64,000 nucleotides of DNA from Pyrocephalus nanus. Taxonomy: Eukaryota; Chordata; Aves; Passeriformes; Tyrannidae. Shown here piece after piece: positions 1 through 11,538 of the stretch. How positions within the stretch are numbered: the stretch's first letter is position 1; each line of letters opens with the position of its first letter. The translations under genes and the position numbers were made by a program. The DNA lies in contig CM076261.1 of NCBI GenBank assembly GCA_038380795.1, forward strand, positions 37,535,866 through 37,599,865, given 5' to 3'. Under the pieces are notes generated by a model. That model was not told the DNA's origin. It did no database searches and saw nothing but the letters and a program-made list of their open reading frames with translations.

Positions 1-3000
1 AGCCACTTTAGTTTTTTCCTTGAGACATAGATCTACTGCTAGTATATTTTTTTTTTAATTTTCTATTCCAAATAAGCTTTATCATCAGCTCACAGTTATG
101 TTATTTTGATTGATTTTCATCTTCTAGAGTGTTTGTATGTAGATGTTTGTTTTTATCTTACTCAATGGCATCCTCCTCAGCTACTTTTAGACAATTTCTA
201 CATGAAAATCTCAGTTTAATCTAATTGTTTAGTCACTCTGTAAAGTCTGGGAAGAGAAATACAATCCTCTTCAATGCAGTTCATCTCACCCTAATAGAGA
301 CCTGTTAATGAGCATCTTAAATGAAGTTCACCTTAAAATCTATCTGTTTTTTTCTGTTGACCGGGGTGTAGGTGTCCAGGTATTGGCAGTGAGGGCAGGG
401 AGGTGGGACCAGAAGACAGTGATTTGCCTGTAGGGGTGGCCTCTGTGACAAGAGAGATGAGGGCAGACAGCCAACTCTACAAGGGTTTCACCACAGAGAA
501 CAACTGAGTCCATCAGACATTTTCTCATATCTGTCACGACAAAACTTTTATTTTATTTGTATTTTTATTATTTTTTCCGAAGGTAGTTAATCACTTACTA
601 TGAATAGTATTTGTACTATTATACTAGTATTTGTACTATATTTGTATATATATTTTAGTATATTTTCACTGTACATTAGATGAGATGTAAACTTCAAAAA
701 AATGCAGTTATTCTCTTAGTTGTGAATGTATATGCCCTGTGAACTAGTCTAGCTAAAAGACTATCTCTGTAATCTGAATTGGAATGAACTTTTGCTTTCC
801 TAATGTTCCTCTACAATACAAATGCAGAGTGATGAAGCTTACACTCCAATTATGTTTTACAATGTTGACCATGAAAACTTCATTGTAATTGTAATGTCAG
901 ATAATTTCCAAGAACGTGGTTCTGCCTCAGAACAATGTGACCAGCTGCAGAAAGGCAGAACTCTGCCAAAACCTGTCACTTTTCATTTGTTCACTACTTC
1001 CAACGGAGTTGTTCCTCATTTTATGTCTGTTTAGTTTTTTCTGAAATTTGGCATCTTGCAGTGTGATAGCTCCATGCAGTATCTGCACGTGTCAGCAGGC
1101 CCAGCACAGAATCGTGCCTTTCCACATTATCTCTTATCAAATTGGTGTGAGGACATGATCAAATGTGTTTTTCTGGAGAGGATAAACAACACTACGTAAG
1201 AATGGGAGGTTATTCCCCACAGCTGAAGTTTATGACAACTTCATTTCTGCTAGTTCATGTGGCAACTTATAGGTGGCTACAGATCAAATTGGTTGGCTGT
1301 GCCCTGATTGGGAAAGGACCTGCTCCTGTGTTCCAGGCCTAATGCTCTTTATTGCCACAAGGGCAGCAAACTCCCACAGAAATCAGTAACAAACAAAGTG
1401 TTAAAAAGTAATATCAGAAATTATTTTAACCATTTGCTAAATGAACGTATATCTGAACTGCTGGAAATTTTTTTTAAACTCAGAAATAAAACATATTGCT
1501 CACTTTTCTTTTACCAATCTTTTACTTTTGAATTTCGCTCTGCTACTTGCAGGAGTAAAACCCCAAAGCAGGTTAGTCTGAATTTCTTCAGTTTCATTAC
1601 AAAAGTTTTGTGCAGATCTAGCTAAAATCTTTGGTTTAGAACTATAATGATTAATGTCCTGAGCCACAGAGAGAGGAGATCTGAGCCAGAAACAGAAGAG
1701 AATAGAAACCTCAGAAACAAATGGGACACACAAAATTGAATACAATTCCTGACCTCAAACCTGCTGAAAGAGTCTTTTCACAATTTGATATTTCATATTC
1801 CTTCTCCATTTCTTTAAACTTTAGAAACTGATAGTACTTCATTTTCCTGTCAATGGCAAACTCTTCCTTCATCTCATATAATCTCATATATTTAAGAGTG
1901 AAGGAGGGTTGGATTGTTTGGGTTTTTTTTTCTTGTGTATTGTTTTTCTCACAGTCTGCCTTGCAGTTATAACAGATTTCCAACTAACATAGAATCCTTT
2001 AGTGTGGTAAATAAGAGTTAGGAGGGGAGCATCTTATTTTTTGATATTAAAATTCTAATTTTAGAATGCATCCTGTCATCATATCTTGTCATACATTAAT
2101 AAGGGTGTGAGAAAAAAAAATGGACTTATAATTTTGTTGGCTGTACTGAAAGAGAAGTGCAAAAAAGCTCATATTGGCTGGTATCTTGCTTGTTTTACAA
2201 TCAATATGTTTACTGACTGATAAAATGATCTCAAGAAACAAGAAAAACTCCAGGATATCAGATATGTTGGATCTAATACGAGCCAAGCAAAACTCTCTGT
2301 TCTGAACATCTTGGTCATTAGTAAGATTAGACTGGATGCCAAAGATATAAAACTATAGGTTACTTTCAGTTTTGAGAAAGAAATTAGCTCTGTCACATCT
2401 GGAATGAAATCAAAAGGAATTACTGAAGGAACTAATGACCACCATCTGCTCAAGGTATATATCATAGCCACTATATTAATAAAAATATATTCAAATAAAA
2501 TTAAAGTGTATTCTTTTATTTCAATGATGTTTGAAAAAACCCACAAGTTTATGTCAGGCAAATAGCATTTCTAAATGCTGAAACAGGAAAGCTGGCCACT
2601 TGTCATAAAGGCCAAGGAAACAAAGAGCATTATTTCAGGAAGAGGAGGAATCTTTCAATGAGCTGGAAAGATTCCAAAGCCATTCTTCAAGACGTAACAG
2701 TCAGTGAGGGCTTTCTCTTCTGCCTGAGAATTCACAAACTCATCACACTCCTTTCTAACCTTTCCATTCCTCCTGCCCGATTGCCAGGCTATTAGCTGAG
2801 CTGAGCAGAGTTTGGTCTCAGTTCTGCCAATGCACCTCTATTCAATTAAGATTATTCAAAAGCTGAACAGCTTATTTAAAAGAGACTGGTTTATGCAGTT
2901 GGATGCAGACAGTACCTTTCTGGAAGGTTGGAGATTTAGTTTCCTATGACTGCTCCAAATCAAGCTGAAAGTGTATCTGATCATTCTTCTACCTATGAGG

Positions 3001-4029
3001 AGAGTGCCCACCCACCAGGCAACACAGTAAGCAAACAGCCAAGGAATAACTTTAAACATCACGCAGGAAAGGATTTAGCAAAAGATGCTTCTGTGAAAAT
3101 AACCTATTGATATTAAAGTTAATAGGATTAAAGAAATACTAATCCTCCTATCTGGCATGAGGGATGACCCATGGATGATGTTTCAAAGCAAGAAGGGATT
3201 GTAGAACACTGGTGAGAAGGAGGAGCAAGGCTGCAATCTACTGAAGCGTTACTGCAGAGGGAAATGGAAATCTGCTCTGAATGAACAGAAGAGGTTACAG
3301 GAAACAGAAATCTTTGCGTCCGTGGCCAGAAAGGTGTACTGCAGCGATTTCTATTTTACAGTTTAATTTTTATTTACATTTGCGAAGTAGACCTAAGTAA
3401 GTTTTGACAGGCTAGGTGAGGGGAGATCAGACTGGTCATAGTGATAAAGTTACGCACATTGCATGTGAACTACTGCATAAAGAAAAAGAGACTGAAGAAG
3501 GAGAATGGAAATAAACTTTGCATAATCTTTGATAATGGAGTCTAATTTTTTTATAATATGTTGATAATAAAAATTGTAAATATCCTTAGCAATGGATTCA
3601 CAATGCTTTCTGCGGCCCCAAGACTGGGAAAAATAAGGCTATAGACAGTGGGACAGAATAAATCTATTCTTTAGGCTACTTATGTGATCAATTACAAAAC
3701 AACCTGCTCAGTTAGCTTTTCAGTTACCAAGAGGGCTGTTTTCCCTAGCTTGTCATGTTGCTTGAGTGATTTATTTCCAATACACTGTATTGATTTCCAA
3801 TTAATTTTCCATTTGGATTAATTGGAAACATGAAATAATTATAACAGTATTGGGTTAGTCTAGGTGTTTTGCTGCCTTACTTGTGCATAACTATATTGTA
3901 CTTACGTATTAAGAAAGGGAAATAGAAAGATGATTGTGAATAAAATTAAATAGAGAGATGGAGAAATGAAGCAAGACATTGAGATCTTGTGGATGAGAAG
4001 ACAGAAGGAAAAGGAAATATATTAGTGTT
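1..4029. other. AT-rich non-coding stretch, no gene seen
   Basis: Unique-looking AT-rich DNA. Open frames here stay near 130 codons or less, overlap on both strands and show no recognisable domain, so I read them as chance. No clear retroelement end, tRNA or CpG cluster was seen. Confidence 0.6.
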
Positions 4030-4415
4030 GTGACATAGTGATTGCATATGAAAGTCAAGGTCTACCAGAGCTGTGTGTACATGGCTCTGAAACAGCATTC
4101 TCCAGAGCATGTGCCCAGCTGGCCTCTGCCTCCTGTTTGAAAATTTTTCTGCACGATTGCCTTGCCTCTTTCTGGGGGACTGCCTTGCACACTGCACACA
4201 GACAGGGAGCCCTGCCTGCACCACAGCATGTAAGTCCACCTGGCACCCACAGATACTGAACCTTGAATGCTCTAGGGAGGGAGCCAACCATATCTGAGAA
4301 CCTGTCTGCAGCCTTGCACTGTGCACAGAGAATAAAGCCGTCTTCAGCAGACGCTGCGAGAAACAGAGAGTTCCTTCCTGCACCCTGGTTTGTGGTGATA
4401 TTGTAAACCTGCAAC
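4030..4415 (+). repeat. Possible degenerate LTR-like segment
   Basis: This patch is richer in G+C than its flanks and is open in several overlapping frames, which is typical of stop-poor repeat DNA rather than a gene. A polyadenylation signal AATAAA lies at 4331-4336. It is followed by a short U5-like stretch ending in CA near 4415, which suggests the R-U5 part of a retroviral LTR read on the plus strand. I could not find matching terminal TG/CA ends with a target-site duplication, and I cannot name a family. An exon or a 3' untranslated region is a weaker alternative. Confidence 0.25.
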
Positions 4416-6459
4416 ATGCTTGGACTGATGCTTATATCTCTCACCTGGTGTGCAAAAGGTAGTTTCTTCCCTAGAGTTTCTTCATTGGAGAGCACGTGTG
4501 GGTTTCATTTCTGCTTTTTTTTCTTGTCTAACATCTACCGCACTAAACCTTGATGCTGCAATGTTTCAGCAATAGCTTGCTAAGTGGATTGTACCTGCCA
4601 CTTACAGTTTATTTTCTCCCTCTTCAGGAGGTAGAGTTCCTTTTAAGTAGACCATGATAGTGGTGTTCCTTTTTCTGCTTTGCATTTTTTTCTTGCAGTC
4701 AAACTAAACACTGATAAGTGGTTATTGCAGAGCTGAAATATGCGGGAAGATTCCAGTTAGCTAATTTTTTTTGTGCAGAAAAGTGCAACAAATACACTTC
4801 TGTTGAATAAATCTGTATTATTTTTAAAGAGTTGTATTTTGTAGAGCATTCTGGAGTAGGTAAATTGGTTGCACATTTATTATTCACACAAATTTATCCA
4901 TAAAGTCAGGGATACTGGACTTAAAATTCCTGCAATGTAGAAAATAGGCAGAGATTATTAAGTATTGCAACTCAGTAAGATGAATGCAGTTGTTAATGGT
5001 ATTTCTTTTTTCTCTATCTTTCCTTCTTTTATTCCTCCTAATGCCTGTCTACTGTACCCAGGAACACAATCTAACTGGATTTTGCTTGAGTGTATTTTTA
5101 CTCGGTTGGTGATCTATTCTTATATAAATGTCTACGCCATTTATGTAAACACCAATTCTGTTCTCAAAAGCTGCAGAATGCCCTCTTATTTGAGAAAGGA
5201 TTACATGTCAGGATCAAAAATGTTACATATGTGCTCTCCACAAGAAACATTTCTGAAACTACTCATCTCTAATTTTACTGTTTCCTTGTATTGATGAGAT
5301 ATAGACCTCATTTTTCAAAATTTATTTGAAAATCAGAATTCTGTAATAATGAAATTTGTCACTTTGTCTCCATTTGTTCAGTTCTCTCACCGAACGTTAT
5401 GTCCTGTGGAAACGATAACACGTAATTAGAAATTGCCATGTGGAGTATAGAAAATGTCAAAATTGCACGGATCACTGCTGTTGTCATTTCCTGCAATATG
5501 AGGACTTTATAACTTCAGAATTTTAAAAATATATTATTAATTTTTTTTCCTTGATGAAAATGAGCACTTTACTAAGATCTAGAGTGAAAACTTGGCCCAA
5601 CATAAGTCACCATATCCTGTATCAGAAACTACTTTTTATGTCCATTGTCTGAGAGGCAAGATGCCTCTGCTTCTTATTGTAAATTAACATTTGCAATACT
5701 TTAATTTTCCTGTCATACATGCCTCCAAAACAAACACAAGTTCATAAAGAATGTGCTATGTAGCTCTAGTATGAAAATAAAGAGCTCTTGGTGTTACCTC
5801 TATCACTGTATGAGCTGGGACAGACAACATCTGCTTCTAAGATCTCATTAACTGCATTTGCACTTGCACTCCGTATTTTTGTGTATAGAAAACTGATAAG
5901 TGGCCTGTAATTGCAACCTGCTCAGAACAAGCAAGTCAAACAGTAAGGTCCAAGTCCTCATTTTTCTTTTGTGGAGGACACCCTCAGGGTAAACAGCAGG
6001 CAGGATCCCTGTCACTTTCTCAGTTTTCTTGCTGCCTGCCAGCCCAACAACTGCCGCAGCAATGCAGAGACAGAGACCAATGAATACTTCATAGGAAACA
6101 AGCAGCATACTAAACTATTTCACAGCTCATTCACCACTCACTACTTACTAGAAGAATACAATGATGGCAATGATTTTAAAAGCCCTGCTATTCAGTGTAT
6201 TTCATATTCATTCTTTTATATAGGTAGAGGTCTCCTCTCCTCATGAGCCAGCAGAGAAGAGGTGAGTACAAAACATATGAAACATAAATAGCCATGTCTC
6301 AAGTGGTGTTTATTAACCATTGCTCAGCCAGGGTTAAACAACTGATGTCTCTGATATTCTGGTCTTGGTTTGACACAAGCGCTGGTTTTGGGGAGCCATG
6401 GAAGGAGGAATTTGATGAAGTTCCAGTTTTATGCTCTGTCATTTTCTCCCACCCTTTCT

Positions 6460-6488
6460 GGTTTGGTTTTGTTTTGTTTGTTTGTTTA
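6460..6488. repeat. (TTTTG)n/(TTTG)n simple repeat
   Basis: Short interrupted tract of TTTG and TTTTG units. It encodes nothing recognisable. Confidence 0.7.
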
Positions 6489-7028
6489 GGGTTTTTCGAG
6501 ACATTATTATTTCCTCTCCTTGTCTCACATGCCACCACAAATCTGTAGCAGGAGGCTCTGTGGAGTGGAAAGGGACTTCTGCAACTACAGCTTTGACAAC
6601 AATACAAGTTCCTAAATGGAACCCTGTTGTCAATACTGAGAAGGAGGGTGTACTGAGTGACGGAAGAGGGTGCCACATGAAAAAGGAAGCTACTTCATTT
6701 ACAGATAAATGACTCTTTTTCTTTGACCACTTTTGGTATAGTATTTTTCTTTCAGGCATCTGTTTTGTAATGATCATATGCAAGATATTGTTTATTAACT
6801 GTCTCTTCTGCACAGTTTTTAATATTTAATATAATGAGCTTCTGCCCAGGGACATTGATCTATGGTTGACTATCCGCTTTATTACTAAATGCTTTCTTAC
6901 AATCAAATATAGGTAAAGAAAAAACGCTATAAAAATAACAAAAAACAAGCCTCAAATATTAGAGGCTGACAAATGATGAAGACAGACTCACATATTAAAT
7001 TCCAGAGTGTCACACTATTTCAAATCTA

Positions 7029-7055
7029 AAAGTGACCTCCTCAGAAGGTCACTTT
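7029..7055. repeat. Perfect 10-bp inverted repeat (hairpin)
   Basis: The arms AAAGTGACCT (7029-7038) and AGGTCACTTT (7046-7055) are exact reverse complements around a 7-nt loop. The arms contain TGACCT and AGGTCA, so the site also reads as an everted pair of nuclear-receptor half-sites with 7-bp spacing. Whether it is bound by anything cannot be told from sequence alone. Confidence 0.6.
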
Positions 7056-9470
7056 AGGACACAAGTTTAAATCTATTATTTCTCTTTTTGTACACAGTTA
7101 GGTGTTCTAATATCTGGAATAAGAGACAAAGCAGAAGAGCAGTGTCTGTGGGCAAGGCCATGCTGTGGTCAGGATGTAACATAAAGGCACCTTTTAACAT
7201 GTAGTTCAAAGATAGTTTCTGCCAGAGGAAGTGAAGCACAAATTTTTTTTTCAAGCTTCATAGACTTCCTAGACATTCCATTGGGTTGAATCTGAATATG
7301 AGAATTCTTTCTTTCTATATCTTTTTTCCAGAGGAGATTTTCAGAGATATTGTAGTCCCAGGTGGATTATTGGTTCACCATCATATTTCTTCACAATGTT
7401 TGTGGCTGAATTCTACATTGGATGAAGGAAGGATCTCTGGACGCAAAAGCTAGAGCTTCTAAAAGTTAGATTCCTGAACTATTTTTTCCTGACACCATGC
7501 TGAAATCAAGCTTGTATTATATATAAGTATTAAAAAGTCATTGCATTATTTCACAGGAAAAAAATTATGGTATTACTATATACCTGCTCAGAAATAAATA
7601 CTTGTACTTGGAGATTTTTTTGTGCCCATCTGATGTCATTATATGGGCTTTTAAGTACATAGGCTAGAGAGATGTTTTTAAATTTCACAGTAAAATATTA
7701 CTGACAGTAAATTCCATACACTATGACTTAACCTTATATTTAAATAGAATTAAAAATTATTCATAATTATAAACCTTCATAATAGAATGCTGACAGCTGA
7801 CATAGAGAAATTATGTTTTAAGTAAAACAAATGCCTTACTAAACACATGTAGATTAAGTGTGGAAGGAGAAAGCTCTATCAGAGCTTGGCCCTATAATAT
7901 CAGTGAACTTCCTATAGAAAAACTCCTGACAACACAAAATAATCCTTGCTTAGTATTCCATAAGAAGTAGAAAGTAGTCTAAAGTCTATCTAAATTAGCA
8001 CTGAAATTGTTTACTCAGCTCTAATTTTTATATATGACAACATCCTCATAATTAATGTATGTTTGTATTTTCTCACCTGCCTTTCATTTTCTTCCTGAAC
8101 TCCTGTATGAGCCCTTAGACTTTAATTAAGAAAAGAGGTCAAAGTTAGAATGCAAAGTTAAGTTACAGAGGTAAGTACTAGCAGTGGCAAAAACTTCCTG
8201 TCATGTTTATCTCTCAGTACCAACACAAAAATTCTGGCATAAAGATGTATGTGTGCTTGTATATGTTAAAATGAAGTATGCATTAACTTTCATGGGTTTG
8301 AATCAAACCTTACACACGATTACAGTAAACTTCAAGTTTAATGAATTCACGGTAACTAAAATTAGAAGATTGCTCAAGGAAATGTATTGTAAGAAATTTT
8401 GGCTACAATTTTCAACATCACTGGAAAATTAACATATAAATTAATAACAAAGCTACTGCCAGAAGCGCTTATGAGGGCAGCTTGTTGGATTAGGCAGTAA
8501 CACATAATTAGACATAGCTATTACCAAGGATATCTAGATTCAGCAGCACCTGAGAGAAATGGGAACTTGTTTACCCTCCTCATCTAGTATTCTTTATAAT
8601 CAAAGATAACTTCTACATGTAAGGCACAGTTGCATTTAACTTAGAGCTGCAGGCTTTTCTAAGAACTGATATGTATGCTGAAGGAAGAAATGAGGGCTTT
8701 ACAGTTAAAAACATTTATTCAGAACAAAATCTTGAAACTTAAAATCAGTGATGCTTGTAAACCACTGAGCAAAATAAAGATTTAAAGTCAGATTCTGCAT
8801 CTGACAAACATCAGGGGAACTCAGATTCTGAGTTTTGGGTAAGACCCATCTACAAATGACTATGAAAGTATATATTTCTTCCATGAGTCATTTATGATGT
8901 CTGGGCATGGGAAAGGTAGCCCACACTACCACTTTTAGCATTATAAATATACACTGGAAGACAGCCATCTTCTTCTTAGTATAGCTACTGTCATGCATCC
9001 TCACTATTCAAGGGTCCCGAGATTTATTTGTCCACATATACATGTCTGTGGAGGCTGGTCATATATAGCACAGAGAGATCAAAGGTCTGAAGCAAAGAAG
9101 GGATGTAGCTGGAGATGAGGAAGAAAAAAATCTGTTCATAACAGCCACTAGTTAGTTCTGTTTCTTGTCCAAAGATTAACTGCTTGTTAACAGTGAAATG
9201 ACTTTCACAGAAGGATGAAGTAGAAGACTTGCTTAGTAGCTCAGGCGATCACCAAAGATTTTGTACTCCTGGTAGAATGAGATTTCAGTTCTCAGCTTGT
9301 TTTCTTTAAGTGGAAACTCAAACTGAATTTTCTGGTAAAAGTTAACAAGGATTAATCAGGCCAGGATTTTCTGAACTTGAATAAAACAAAATCTCATTAT
9401 TTGAGCTAGCTACTCAACCTTCTGATATGACAATAGGCTATAACCTTTTGAGTTATTGCAGTTTACCATT

Positions 9471-9524
9471 GCCACTTAGATCGCATCTTGATTCATTGTC
9501 ACTTAGTTCACATTTTGATTCACT
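9471..9524. repeat. 27-bp imperfect tandem duplication
   Basis: Two adjacent 27-bp units, 9471-9497 and 9498-9524, share the pattern G(C/T)CACTTAG...TTGATTCA. They differ at a handful of positions. This is a small local duplication with no evident function. Confidence 0.75.
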
Positions 9525-10667
9525 GGCAATACGCATGTGGATAAAAAGTGAAAAGCATATATTGAAAATGAAAAATCATTTACATTGAATCAAATATAAA
9601 TGCTAATGCAGTAGTCAAAATTGCAAAACAGACTCAGTCTTGTGTTCCATTTAGTCCTTGCAATTAACTGTAATGATGCTTGCTGCCGAAGAAACATATC
9701 CAATGTAAAATTAGATTCCTTTTTTTTTTGTTTTCCCCTAACAGATTACTCTAGATTTGCAGGGATGTGGTAGAGATAAAAAGTAAAATAAAATAATAAT
9801 ACTAATAAAAAAGCTGTTGGTTTACTTAAAAAATGCTCTCTTCATGACTTGGAGATCACCTAATTTCTCCTCCTTTTTATAGCTGTATTTTTAAAGATAA
9901 GATTGTGGGGTCTTCATGTAACATTGACATATTACTTGGACTACAGTTTTCAATGTAGTCTTACAATTTAATTTGATATCTTTTCCCTTACACAGCAGTT
10001 TAGTAGATTGCATGAGTTTCGGGACTGTTTTTTCAATCTTCTTCCCTTCATCTTCCTCACTCTGCAAATAGACAATGTTTTAAGTACAAATAGTAAAGTT
10101 TGTTCAAGAATAATTCATAGGATTCAGGATGTGAATGTCACATTTATCAGTATTATAGGGTATGAGGAACATCATAAATCCTTAGCAGCAGTAGATTTTC
10201 TATAAGTGTTAATGATGGCTACTCCTAACATTAACACGTGTAGTGTTTCAGCACTTTAGGACATTTGAAGGTTTCAGCTACGCTCTTAAAAGTCAAATGT
10301 CTACCTGAATCTTTATCTATACTGATAAGAGCTAATGTTGTCTTGAAATTAGGCAAGAATTCTTGCAGGTTTAAGGGATGCTGGAGTCACTTAAGTGTTC
10401 AAATGTCTTTGAGGGAAAGGGAGATGAAGGATTCAGTTGCGATGAAAGTATCAGGAATTGTTCAGGTAGGGCAAGTGTGTGAAGATTTGAAATTTGTCCT
10501 GACTCTCCACATGTGAAAAGAAGCAATATTTCATCTTTCCTATTACCATTACATGAAATTTTCCTAATACCTAAGAAGAAGTAGTTTCGTTGAAAGAGGT
10601 ACCTCCCCTTTTTCTTTCATTCATCCACTGTCAAGATAGCTTTTGACTTCTCGAGAACTTCTGATGG

Positions 10668-11538
10668 AGAAATCTTAACAATCTTAAAAACACTTTCCCC
10701 CTACCCCTCCTTCCTCCATGTTTTCCCTCCTTCCCCCAATGGTGCAGGGGGACAAGGAATGGGGGTTGCAGTCAGTTGTTGGTTTTGCTGCTGCTCAGGG
10801 AGAGGAGTCCTTCCCCTGCTCCCGTTGGGTCCCTCCCATGGGAGACAGTCCTTGATGGACTTCTCCAGTGTGAGTCCATCCCTCAGACAGTAGTTCTTCT
10901 CAATCTGCTGTCCTGTGGGTCACTCCTCCATGGGATGCAGTCCTTCACAAATGAGCTGTACTGACATTGGTCCCCCACAGGGGCCACATCCTCCCTAGGA
11001 AAAACCTGTTTCAGAGTGGCTTTCCCTCTCCACTGGCTGCAGGTCTCTGACAGGACCCTGCTCCATCCTGGGCTTCCCATGGGGTCACAGCCTCCTTCAT
11101 GCATCCACCTGCTCCAGCAGGGGCTCCTCCCTGGGCTGCAGGTGGGTTCTCTGCACCCTGATGGTCCCCCATGGGCTGCAGGGGCACAGCTACTCCACCA
11201 TGGTCTGCACCATGAGCCACAGGGGTCACAGCTCCAGCACCTGGAGCACCTCCTGCCCTTACTTCTGCACTTGGGATCTACATTGTTATTCCCATGTTCT
11301 CACTCCAGTCTTCCCAGCTGAAATTTCTTCTGTGCAACACTCCTCTGTTCTTAAAAATGTTATCCCAGAGACATTATTATTGCTCCTAATTGGCTTGGCC
11401 TTGTCCAGCAGCAGGAAGCCTGTCCTGGAGCTGGCTGGCATTGGCTCCATGGGACAGGGGAAGCTTCTAGCAGCTTCTAACAGAAGCTACCCCTGTAGCC
11501 TCCCCACTACCAAAACCAAGCCACAGAAACCCACTACA
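10668..11538 (-). mobile_element. 3'-truncated ERV LTR, minus strand
   Basis: The reverse complement runs parallel to the LTR at 31903-33123 over most of its length. Shared landmarks include GAAGCTTCTAGCAGCTTCTAA at 11460-11480 (mirrored near 31960-31982), the CCCATGGGAG segment at about 10836-10845 and the GGTGCAGGGGGA segment near 10741. The 5' terminus is clear: reading the minus strand, it starts TGTAGTGGGTT at 11538. The 3' part is missing. Similarity stops near 10668, so the roughly 240 bp that would carry the AATAAA signal and the terminal CA are absent. It also lacks the second copy of a 62-bp unit present in the 31.9 kb LTR. No target-site duplication could be established. The open frames across it are LTR sequence, not genes. 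Membership of the same family is well supported; the left boundary is approximate. Confidence 0.8.

Larger units (their letters stand above)
4416..10667. other. AT-rich non-coding stretch, no gene seen
   Basis: Mostly unique AT-rich sequence with a short TTTG/TTTTG-rich tract at about 6460-6488. It also holds a perfect hairpin at 7029-7055 and a 27-bp tandem duplication at 9471-9524, listed separately. No open frame here has a recognisable protein signature. Confidence 0.6.

Noticed and set aside
4055..4495. 146-codon minus-strand open frame
   Set aside because: Four other frames are open over the same GC-richer block, and no domain is recognisable.
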